DNA from: Ectothiorhodospiraceae bacterium
Lineage (GTDB): Bacteria; Pseudomonadota; Gammaproteobacteria; Thiohalomonadales; Thiohalomonadaceae
Direction: 5' to 3'
NCBI GenBank assembly: GCA_007125455.1
Contig: SLDE01000148.1
Span: 1 to 17,366 of the forward strand
DNA: 17,366 nucleotides
Made by a program: the position numbers and the translations under genes. This document shows positions 1 to 5,656 of this stretch, piece after piece (the stretch's first letter is position 1; each line of letters starts with the position of its first letter). The notes beneath the pieces were generated by a model that was not told where the DNA came from, searched no databases, and saw only the letters and a list, made by a program, of their open reading frames with translations.

Positions 1-30
1 AAACTTTGCGCCCTTTGCGTCTTTGCGGTT
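1..30. repeat. Right arm of a periodic inverted-repeat spacer, cut by window edge
   Basis: Three CTTTGCG units at 8-9 base spacing end about 8 bases beyond the cobS stop codon. This is the GCAAAG variant of the ACAGAG/GCAGAG repeats that bound the spacers at 1394-1604, 2684-2834 and 3375-3503. It has the orientation of the right arm in those spacers. The matching left arm would lie outside the window, so a complete spacer here is inferred. Confidence 0.6.
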
Positions 31-38
31 CATCGCTT

Positions 39-779
39 TTAAAACACGCTCACTGCCAGCAACACTACCTCGGTGATGACCACCAGGGCGCCGGCCACAT
101 CGCCGGTGAAGCCACCCAGGCGTTGTAGGCTGGCCCGACGCACCAGGGCAAACACCAGCAGGGCGACCAGCCCGAGTGTCAGCAGCAGCGGTACCGACCA
201 AAGTATCGCGGCTGCCAGCAATGAAAATCCGCTCAATCCCAGCACTGCCCAGGCATCGCGGCGCGGCAGCCGCTCGGCCATCACCGCGCCAATCCCGCCG
301 GGGCGTACATAGCGGGTGGTGAGAAACAGCAGTGGCAGTTGCGCCCGCGCCAGGGCGGGGATCAGCAGCAGTGGCCACAGTAGGCCCTGCTCCAGCAGTG
401 CGGCCAGGGCGGCGAATTTCAACAGCAGTAGCACCAGCAAGGCTACCACCCCGGCGGGACCGCAGGCCGGGTCTTTCATGATCGCCAGGCTGCGTTCCCT
501 GTCGCCGTGCCCCCCCACCCAGGCATCGGCGCAGTCGGCCAGGCCGTCCAGGTGGAGGATGCCGGTCAGGGCGAGCCAGCCGGTGAGCAGTAGTGCCGCC
601 GCCAGCAGCGGCGAGACACCGCCAAGCAACCAGGCCAGGGTGTAGAGCAGGCCGCCCAGCAACAGACCGACCGGCATGTACCACAGCAAAGAGGCACCCA
701 CCTGCGCCTCGGCAGGCGTGCCGGTACGCGGGGTGGGCAGGCGGGTAAGGAATTGCCATGCCAGCCAGAAGGGGCTCAC
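39..779 (-). CDS. cobS: Adenosylcobinamide-GDP ribazoletransferase (cobalamin synthase)
   Basis: This is the inner-membrane enzyme that joins adenosylcobinamide-GDP to alpha-ribazole (or its phosphate) in the last assembly step of adenosylcobalamin. The 246-residue length is normal for the family. The signature acidic motif HLDGLADCADAW (about residues 77-88) and the downstream IMKDPACGPAG segment (100-110) match CobS proteins. The rest is mostly hydrophobic, with several likely membrane helices (about 34-53, 57-75, 110-130, 133-150, 180-246). Translation starts at a GTG whose first bases overlap the cobC stop (GTGA), so translational coupling to cobC is likely. The stop is followed by a periodic repeat arm. 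It is the last gene of the cobU-cobT-cobC-cobS series. Function from family is confident; the membrane helix count is an estimate. Confidence 0.95.
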   Translation of the reverse strand: MSPFWLAWQFLTRLPTPRTGTPAEAQVGASLLWYMPVGLLLGGLLYTLAWLLGGVSPLLAAALLLTGWLALTGILHLDGLADCADAWVGGHGDRERSLAIMKDPACGPAGVVALLVLLLLKFAALAALLEQGLLWPLLLIPALARAQLPLLFLTTRYVRPGGIGAVMAERLPRRDAWAVLGLSGFSLLAAAILWSVPLLLTLGLVALLVFALVRRASLQRLGGFTGDVAGALVVITEVVLLAVSVF

Positions 780-1378
780 AAGGCCCCCCCGTGGAAGATC
801 AAACGCGGCAGGGCCTGGTCTCCCTCGCCGTCCACCTGGATGCGGGTGATGGCGGCATTCTCTACCTGAATGCGGAACATCATCTCCAACGGGGTGGCGA
901 GCACGTGGCGGATCACCATGCGCATCTGCCCGGCGTGGCCGACCAGCAGTACATGGCGGTCGCGGTGGCTGTTGAGCAGATCGTCCCAGGCGGCGCTAAT
1001 GCGCGCGGCGAAGGCTGCCAGGGTCTCGGCACCGGGGGGGGTGTGGTTGAGCGGGTCACGCCAGAAGTTCATCAGGCAGTCGGGGTCTTCGGCCATCAGC
1101 TCGCTGGCGGTCTTGCCCTCCCAGTCACCAAAACCGATCTCCATCAGGCGCTCGTCGAAGCTCAGCGGCAGCTTGTGGCGGCGAGCCAACTCCTCGGCAA
1201 AGGCGGCGCAGCGGCTCAAGGGTGAGCTGACGATGGCATCCCACGGACAATGCTCCCCCACCGCCGCACGCATCTGCGCCCAGCCCTTATCGCTGAGCGG
1301 GTCATCCACCTGCCCCCGGTAGCGCTTGCCGCCGACCGGCTCGCCGTGGCGGATCATGTCAATAATCGTTGATGTCAT
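776..1378 (-). CDS. cobC: Histidine phosphatase family protein, probable alpha-ribazole phosphatase
   Basis: It probably removes the phosphate from alpha-ribazole 5'-phosphate (or adenosylcobalamin 5'-phosphate) in the nucleotide-loop pathway. The 200-residue protein carries the phosphoglycerate-mutase-like signature: RHGE at residues 10-13 (phospho-acceptor His11), SSPLSRC at 51-57, an acid residue in the MEIGFGDWEG segment near 79-88, and LVGHAG with the second catalytic His at 148. The ATG at 1378 is chosen because the longer frame upstream (to 1432) reads through repeat DNA and only adds residues encoded by the repeat arm. No strong Shine-Dalgarno is seen before it. It lies between cobT and cobS and overlaps cobS by four bases, which is what favours CobC over other phosphatases of this broad family. 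Confidence 0.88.
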   Translation of the reverse strand: MTSTIIDMIRHGEPVGGKRYRGQVDDPLSDKGWAQMRAAVGEHCPWDAIVSSPLSRCAAFAEELARRHKLPLSFDERLMEIGFGDWEGKTASELMAEDPDCLMNFWRDPLNHTPPGAETLAAFAARISAAWDDLLNSHRDRHVLLVGHAGQMRMVIRHVLATPLEMMFRIQVENAAITRIQVDGEGDQALPRLIFHGGAL

Positions 1379-1393
1379 AGTTTGGATAAAACC

Positions 1394-1604
1394 TTTCAAC
1401 ACAGAGACCACAGAGAACACAGAGAAAACCAAGCAAGTTCAAAATCTGCCATTCTCACAAAGTCGGGAGTCCAATCGCCAACACCCCGAACCGTGCATCA
1501 GTACAGACACCTTCATGGGAGTGGCAGTTCGCGTATTCTTCGGTACTTCCTAAGCCATTCACACCACATTCATACCTCTGTGCCCGCCGTGCTCTCTGTG
1601 TTGA
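1394..1604. repeat. Spacer bounded by inverted 9-bp periodic repeats (cobT-cobC gap)
   Basis: The left arm (1394-1427) starts TTTCAACACAGAG and has three 9-base units ending in CACAGAGA. The right arm (1575-1604) is its inverted counterpart with a degenerate middle unit, ending CTCTCTGTGTTGA a few bases beyond the cobT stop. The interior of about 145 bases shows no gene, no clear hairpin and no similarity by eye to the interiors of the other spacers. The left-arm boundary ACCTTTCAACACAGAG is shared with the spacer at 2684, and the right-arm boundary CATACCTCTG with the one at 3471. Confidence 0.75.
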
Positions 1605-1610
1605 GATCTT

Positions 1611-2654
1611 TTATCCCTTCGCCACGCCCGCTTCGGCGAAGGTGGCCATGTTGTTGTGCAGGGCACAGGCCAGCCGCAACAGGGGGACGGTGGTGGCTGC
1701 GCCACTGCCTTCGCCCAGGCGCATGCCCAGATCGATCAGCGGGCGTTGGCCGATGGCGGCCACTACGGTGGCGTGGCCCGGTTCGGCGGAGGCATGGGAG
1801 AGTAGCAGCCAGGGGGCGATATCCGGGTGGATACGCAGTGCCACCAGCGCGGCGACGCTGCTGATGAAGCCGTCCACCAATACCGGGATGCCTTGCTGTG
1901 CGGCGGCGATGTAGGCCCCGCACAGGGCGGCGATCTCGAAACCACCCAGGTGCTGCAGCACGGCCAGGGGGCTGTTGAGCTTGTCGCGATGCAGGGCCAG
2001 GGCGCGTTCTATCACCTGGGCCTTGTGACTGACCCCGTTGGCGTCCAGCCCGGTGCCCGGGCCACTCAGTGCCGCCGCGGGCAGGCCGAGCAGTGCGGCG
2101 GCGATAGCGCTGGCGGCGGTGGTGTTGGCGATCCCCATCTCACCACCGATAAACAGCTGGCTGCCCTGGGCTTTGGCTCTCAGCAGGGCCTCGCGTCCGG
2201 CCGCCAACGCGATAGTGAGTTGTTGCTCACTCATCGCCGGGGCCTGGCAGAAGTTGGCGGTGCCCTCCCCGGCCCGATGCTGCACCACGGCAGGGAACTG
2301 GGCACTGGGCGCGGCGGCACCGACATCGACCACCTCCAAAGTGGCTCCCAACTCACGCGCCAGCACGCTGATCGCCGCCCCGCCCTGGACGAAGTTAGCG
2401 ATCATCGCCACGGTAACCTCCTGGGGAAAGACCGAAACCCCTTCGGCGGCTACCCCGTGATCCCCGGCAAATACGGTGATCGCGATACGCTCCAGACTCG
2501 GCCTTTCGCTGCCCTGCAAGGCCGCCAGTTGCAAGGCCAGACGCTCCAGCTCGCCCAGCGAGCCGGGCGGTTTGGTCAGTTCACTCTGGCGCGCCGCCGC
2601 CTGCTGGCGGTGTGTCTCACTCGGCATTGCAGCCATGTCTTGTAACCACTCCAT
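1611..2654 (-). CDS. cobT: Nicotinate-nucleotide--dimethylbenzimidazole phosphoribosyltransferase
   Basis: CobT activates the lower base of cobalamin: it moves phosphoribose from nicotinate mononucleotide to 5,6-dimethylbenzimidazole, giving alpha-ribazole 5'-phosphate in the cytoplasm. The 347-residue length is typical. The sequence shows FAGDHGV near the first quarter, GEMGIANTTAASA in the middle, and MRLGEGSGA at about 311-319. Glu315 there corresponds to the catalytic glutamate of the Salmonella enzyme (Glu317). I chose the ATG at 2654 rather than a TTG three codons upstream, because a GAGG at 2665-2668 sits 10 bases before the ATG but only one base before the TTG. The gene lies downstream of cobU and upstream of cobC, separated from both by periodic-repeat spacers. 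Confidence 0.96.
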   Translation of the reverse strand: MEWLQDMAAMPSETHRQQAAARQSELTKPPGSLGELERLALQLAALQGSERPSLERIAITVFAGDHGVAAEGVSVFPQEVTVAMIANFVQGGAAISVLARELGATLEVVDVGAAAPSAQFPAVVQHRAGEGTANFCQAPAMSEQQLTIALAAGREALLRAKAQGSQLFIGGEMGIANTTAASAIAAALLGLPAAALSGPGTGLDANGVSHKAQVIERALALHRDKLNSPLAVLQHLGGFEIAALCGAYIAAAQQGIPVLVDGFISSVAALVALRIHPDIAPWLLLSHASAEPGHATVVAAIGQRPLIDLGMRLGEGSGAATTVPLLRLACALHNNMATFAEAGVAKG

Positions 2655-2664
2655 ATGTGTCAAT

Positions 2665-2668
2665 CCTC
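2665..2668 (-). promoter_or_regulatory. Shine-Dalgarno that fixes the cobT start
   Basis: GAGG on the minus strand stands 10 bases from the ATG at 2654 and only one base from the alternative TTG at 2663. This supports the ATG. The context TTGAGGA is the same as upstream of cobU, so both genes carry similar leader ends. Confidence 0.6.
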
Positions 2669-2683
2669 AAAAAAAACAAAAAT

Positions 2684-2834
2684 ACCTTTCAACACAGAGT
2701 GCACAGAGATGGCACTGTTTGTTTCCTGGAATACAGCAAGCGGCACAACTTAGGTGTCCGGTAGCGCCATGGTGAAATTCGCAAACCGCCCCAAACACAC
2801 GCCTACTTTTACTCTGCGCCCTCTGTGTTGAAAA
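2684..2834. repeat. Spacer bounded by inverted periodic repeats (cobU-cobT gap)
   Basis: The left arm (2684-2710) reads ACCTTTCAACACAGAG followed by a second CACAGAG unit. The right arm (2812-2834) is the inverted version: CTCTGCG, CTCTGTG, then TTGAAAA immediately beyond the cobU stop. Each arm has two units, one fewer than in the other spacers, and mixes ACAGAG and GCAGAG units. The roughly 100-base interior has no recognisable gene or structure. Confidence 0.7.
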
Positions 2835-3353
2835 TCATTCTTTCAAAATCAACGGCAAACCGGCGGCGACGAAGGTGACCCGCTGACAGTGTTTGGCGAC
2901 GGCCTGGTTGAGCCAGCCGGCCTCGTCGACGAAGCGACGGCTCAGTTCGCCCAGTGGCACAATCCCCATACCCAGCTCGTTGCTGACCAGGATGATATGG
3001 CCGGGTAGCGAGGGCAGGGTTATGAGTAAGTCCTCACGTTCACGCGCAAAGCGAGCCTCGTCCGGCTCCTCGCAGGCGAGCAGGTTGCTCAGCCACAGGG
3101 TGAGGCAGTCTAGCAGGATCAGTCGCCCGGTACGGGACTCACGCCGCAATATTGTCGCCAGGGCGATGGGCTCCTCGATGGTGTGCCAGTGGGCCGGACG
3201 GCGCTCCTGGTGGTGGGCGATACGTGCCGCCATCTCGTTATCACGCCCCTCGGCGGTAGCCACATAACACACCTCCAGACCGCTCTCGATGGCGCGCTGC
3301 TCCGCCAGGCTACTCTTGCCCGATCGAGCGCCACCCAAAATCAACTCCAACAT
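2835..3353 (-). CDS. cobU: Bifunctional adenosylcobinamide kinase / adenosylcobinamide-phosphate guanylyltransferase
   Basis: CobU phosphorylates adenosylcobinamide and then adds GMP, producing the adenosylcobinamide-GDP used by CobS. The 172-residue product has the P-loop GGARSGKS (7-14). A His pair at 47-48 lies in the region of the guanylylated histidine of Salmonella CobU (His46). LLDCLTLWLSN and LVSNELGMGIVP, typical of the family, follow. The ATG at 3353 is preferred over an in-frame TTG five codons upstream because GAGG (3363-3366) lies 9 bases before the ATG and would overlap nothing useful for the TTG. It is the first cob gene after ampD on this strand. No cobalamin riboswitch is visible upstream. 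Confidence 0.96.
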   Translation of the reverse strand: MLELILGGARSGKSSLAEQRAIESGLEVCYVATAEGRDNEMAARIAHHQERRPAHWHTIEEPIALATILRRESRTGRLILLDCLTLWLSNLLACEEPDEARFAREREDLLITLPSLPGHIILVSNELGMGIVPLGELSRRFVDEAGWLNQAVAKHCQRVTFVAAGLPLILKE

Positions 3354-3362
3354 GGATTCTGT

Positions 3363-3366
3363 CCTC
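3363..3366 (-). promoter_or_regulatory. Shine-Dalgarno that fixes the cobU start
   Basis: GAGG on the minus strand is 9 bases upstream of the ATG at 3353. The competing TTG codon at 3368 overlaps this motif and cannot use it. Confidence 0.6.
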
Positions 3367-3374
3367 AAAAACTC

Positions 3375-3503
3375 ATTTCAACGCAGAGTGCGCAGAGAGA
3401 CTCAAATCAGCGAATACCGTGAGGAACAAGAGCGCAACACAGTCCACCCGACACAAAAAAACCCTTATCATACCTCTGCGTTCTCTGCGTTCTCTGCGTT
3501 GCC
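3375..3503. repeat. Spacer bounded by inverted 9-bp periodic repeats (ampD-cobU gap, enters ampD)
   Basis: The left arm (3375-3400) reads TTTCAACGCAGAG, then a second GCAGAGA unit. The right arm (3473-3503) contains three perfect CTCTGCGTT units at 9-base spacing. Because the unit length is three codons, the right arm is read in frame by ampD as repeated Asn-Ala-Glu. The interior (about 70 bases) ends in an A-rich run and shows no gene. Confidence 0.8.
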
Positions 3504-4073
3504 ATCTTTTATCGCATCCAACAGTCTCGGCCAGGAAAAGGCCGGGCCGGGGTCGGTCTTGCGCCCTGGGGCGATGTCGCTGTGGCCCACCATGCGGCTG
3601 CGGTCGATACCGGGATAGGCCGCTTCCAGGGCGATAATCACCGCTGCCAGTTGTCGATACTGGATGGGGTCGAAGGGCTCTTCGTCCTGCCCCTCCAGTT
3701 CGATGCCGATGCTAAAGTCATTGCAGCGCTCTCGCCCCCGGTAATTGGAGACCCCGGCATGCCAGGCCCGTTGATGAAATGGCACATACTGTACCAGTTC
3801 GCCGTCGCGGCGGATCAGTAGATGGGAAGAGACCGTCAAGCCCGCGATGCTGGCAAAATAGGGGTGCTCATCGGCGGGAAGGGCGTTGGAAAACAGCCGG
3901 TCTATCCACGGGCCCCCATACTCGCCCGGGGGCAGGCTGATGTTGTGGATCACCAGCAACTCAGGGCCGACCCCGGCCGGACGCTCGTCGCAATTGGGAG
4001 ACGGCAGCTGCCGGGCCTGAAGCATCAGACCGTTTTCCACCGTCAGTGGATGATTACTTTGCTTTGTCGACAC
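3468..4073 (-). CDS. ampD: 1,6-anhydro-N-acetylmuramyl-L-alanine amidase AmpD
   Basis: This cytoplasmic zinc amidase cleaves the stem peptide from anhydromuramyl peptides during peptidoglycan recycling, and so influences beta-lactamase induction where AmpR is present. The zinc ligands of the family are visible: His43 in LLVIHNISLPPG, His164 in MVGHSDIAPG and Asp174 in RKTDPGPAFSW. Glu125 in GIELEG matches the catalytic glutamate. The start is uncertain: a GTG at 4073 has AGGA/AAGG just upstream, while an ATG at residue 17 would also leave the domain intact. The last ten residues (NAENAENAEV) and the stop codon are encoded by a periodic repeat arm, so the native end has been replaced or extended. 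It is divergent from the protease gene at 4119 with only 45 bases between them. Confidence 0.95.
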   Translation of the reverse strand: MSTKQSNHPLTVENGLMLQARQLPSPNCDERPAGVGPELLVIHNISLPPGEYGGPWIDRLFSNALPADEHPYFASIAGLTVSSHLLIRRDGELVQYVPFHQRAWHAGVSNYRGRERCNDFSIGIELEGQDEEPFDPIQYRQLAAVIIALEAAYPGIDRSRMVGHSDIAPGRKTDPGPAFSWPRLLDAIKDGNAENAENAEV

Positions 4074-4118
4074 CAGGCCTTATCCTGTGGGGCATGAACA
4101 GTTACGGCATTGTCCCAC

Positions 4119-4643
4119 ATGTCTGAGCAGGAACAGAACACCCCTTCACGCATTGGCCGCAGTATGACAGTGATCGGCTGGATGCTGGGTATCGCCCTGA
4201 TGGCGCTGCTGTTTTCCGGGGTCCTGGAACAGCAGCGCAACCCCAATCGCCAACTGGCCACGGTGCACCATGAGGATGGCAGCCGCGAGGTGGTGTTACA
4301 GCGCAACCGTGCTGGCCACTACCTGGCCACGGGGCAAATCAACGGGGAGACAGTGGAATTCCTGCTGGACACCGGTGCCAGTGATGTCTCCATCCCCGCC
4401 GTGGTGGCCGATCGCTTGGCGCTTCGTGCTGGACAGCCGCGCATCTATCGCACCGCCAATGGGCAGATCACCGCCTATGACACCCGCCTGGACGAGCTGG
4501 CCCTCGGTGGAGTGCGCCTGAACGATGTGCGGGCAAGCATCAACCCCCATATGGACGGCGAGACCATCCTGCTCGGAATGAGCTTTTTGCGCCACCTGGA
4601 GTTTACCCAGCGTGGCGATACCCTGATAATCAGGCAACACTGA
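4119..4643 (+). CDS. Membrane-anchored retropepsin-like (clan AA) aspartic protease, TIGR02281-type
   Basis: A 174-residue protein with one N-terminal hydrophobic segment (about 16-35) and a C-terminal single-copy retropepsin domain. The catalytic triplet is in FLLDTGASDVSIP, with Asp84-Thr85-Gly86. The later ILLGMSFL segment (near 155) is the usual second conserved block. Such single-domain enzymes are expected to act as dimers, and the topology suggests the domain faces the periplasm; both are inferences. Substrates of this bacterial family are unknown to me. I start at the ATG at 4119 instead of a TTG three codons earlier. No good Shine-Dalgarno precedes either. It is followed by nadC after about 56 bases and divergent from ampD. 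Confidence 0.85.
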   Translation: MSEQEQNTPSRIGRSMTVIGWMLGIALMALLFSGVLEQQRNPNRQLATVHHEDGSREVVLQRNRAGHYLATGQINGETVEFLLDTGASDVSIPAVVADRLALRAGQPRIYRTANGQITAYDTRLDELALGGVRLNDVRASINPHMDGETILLGMSFLRHLEFTQRGDTLIIRQH

Positions 4644-4661
4644 TTCGAGCAGGAGCATAGT

Positions 4662-4700
4662 ATGCAATGCGTGACGACACACCGACAGGAGACGAGCTGA
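4662..4700 (+). other. Possible 12-codon leader ORF overlapping the nadC start
   Basis: An ATG at 4662 follows AGGAG (4651-4655) by six bases and opens a 12-residue frame (MQCVTTHRQETS). Its TGA at 4698-4700 shares its last base with the nadC ATG (TGATG). The spacing and overlap are what translational coupling would look like, but a frame this short can arise by chance. Confidence 0.2.
4687..4691 (+). promoter_or_regulatory. Shine-Dalgarno that fixes the nadC start
   Basis: AGGAG lies 8 bases before the ATG at 4700. It favours that codon over the in-frame ATG at 4667, whose nearest AGGAG is 11 bases away. Confidence 0.6.
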
Positions 4701-5557
4701 TGCACTCTGGCCTGCCCCAGGACCTGATCGCCGCCCAAGTGGCCAGTGCGCTGGCCGAGGATGTGGGCAACGGCGATCTCACCGCCGCCCTGATCCCGCC
4801 CAATGCCCGTGCCGAGGCCACGGTGATCTGCCGCGAGGCGGCGGTGCTGTGCGGACGGGAGTGGGTCGATGAGGTTTTCACCCAGCTGGACCCGCGCATC
4901 ACCATCCACTGGGAGGCTGAGGATGGCCAAGCCCTGCAGCCCAAGCAAACGCTATGCGTACTGGAGGGCCCGGCCCGCGCCATGCTTACCGGCGAGCGTA
5001 CGGCGCTCAACTTCCTGCAGACGCTTTCTGGCACCGCCACCCAGGCCCGCCGTTATGTGGAGGCGGTGGCAGGCACCGGCGTGCGTATCCTCGATACCCG
5101 CAAGACCATTCCCGGCCTGCGTCTGGCGCAGAAATACGCGGTGCGTTGCGGTGGTGCCAGTAACCACCGCAACGGCCTATATGACGCCATCCTGATTAAA
5201 GAGAATCATATTCTGGCCGCCAACGGCATCGGCCCGGCGGTAACCCAGGCCCGCCAGTGCGCCCCCGGCGTGGAGATCGAGGTGGAGGTAGAAAACCTGG
5301 AGGAGCTGCAACAGGCGCTGGAGGCAGCCGCCGATGCGGTACTGCTGGACAACATGGATACGCAAACCCTCCGCCAAGCAGTGGCACAGGCTGCCGGGGG
5401 CTGTCGACTGGAGGCCTCGGGTGGGGTAGACCTGCAGAGCGTACGCGCCATTGCCGAAACCGGGGTGGACGATATCTCGGTGGGCGAACTGAGCAAGCAC
5501 CTGCATGCGGTCGATCTCTCTATGCGCTTTGGCTCACAAAAAGTCGGATCAAAATGA
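4700..5557 (+). CDS. nadC: Nicotinate-nucleotide diphosphorylase (carboxylating), quinolinate phosphoribosyltransferase
   Basis: NadC converts quinolinate and PRPP into nicotinate mononucleotide, CO2 and pyrophosphate in de novo NAD synthesis. From the ATG at 4700 the product is 285 residues, close to the usual size. Conserved blocks include ALAEDVGNGDLT (17-28), ERTALNFLQTLSGTAT (99-114), ILDTRKTIPGLRLAQKYAV (130-148), CGGASNHRNGLYDAILIKENH (150-170), EASGGVD and the final DDISVGELSKH. An in-frame ATG at 4667 would add 11 residues (MRDDTPTGDEL) and is less well supported by its ribosome-binding site. The product, nicotinate mononucleotide, is the phosphoribose donor for CobT, but adjacency to the cob genes is more simply explained by the ancient nadC-ampD synteny. 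Confidence 0.96.
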   Translation: MHSGLPQDLIAAQVASALAEDVGNGDLTAALIPPNARAEATVICREAAVLCGREWVDEVFTQLDPRITIHWEAEDGQALQPKQTLCVLEGPARAMLTGERTALNFLQTLSGTATQARRYVEAVAGTGVRILDTRKTIPGLRLAQKYAVRCGGASNHRNGLYDAILIKENHILAANGIGPAVTQARQCAPGVEIEVEVENLEELQQALEAAADAVLLDNMDTQTLRQAVAQAAGGCRLEASGGVDLQSVRAIAETGVDDISVGELSKHLHAVDLSMRFGSQKVGSK

Positions 5558-5591
5558 GAAAAGTGGGCTAAGCCCTGATAATAGCTAGAAA

Positions 5592-5656
5592 TTGACATCG
5601 AAATAGCATAAGGTTACTGAACCTTTGCCGGATGGATTAACCGAGTATCGAAGGAC
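5592..5656 (+). promoter_or_regulatory. Candidate promoter and leader of pilB-pilC-pilD
   Basis: The 99-base gap between nadC and pilB contains a perfect TTGACA at 5592-5597. At a 17-base spacing the corresponding -10 is TACTGA, a poor match, so the assignment is weak. A 6-bp hairpin with a 4-base loop (AAGGTT ACTG AACCTT, 5610-5625) overlaps the -10 and has no T-run, so it is not a terminator. No sigma-54 consensus was seen. No pilin gene is present here. Confidence 0.25.

Noticed and set aside
1394..1604. CRISPR-like array
   Set aside because: The repeated unit is only 9 bases with no spacers between units. The two arms are inverted with respect to each other.
1382..1864. Plus-strand frame starting in the periodic repeat (HREHREN-type peptide)
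   Set aside because: Its start is repeat DNA and the remainder is antisense to cobT. This is a typical false protein from ACAGAG repeats.
1827..2645. 272-codon open frame on the plus strand
   Set aside because: Antisense to cobT, which has a complete family signature. GC-rich codon usage creates long mirror frames.
3354..4118. Cobalamin riboswitch upstream of cobU or ampD
   Set aside because: I found no B12-box-like sequence or room for the roughly 200-nt aptamer: cobU is preceded by a repeat spacer, then directly by ampD.
5610..5625. nadC terminator
   Set aside because: The 6-bp hairpin is not followed by a T-run and overlaps the candidate pilB promoter.
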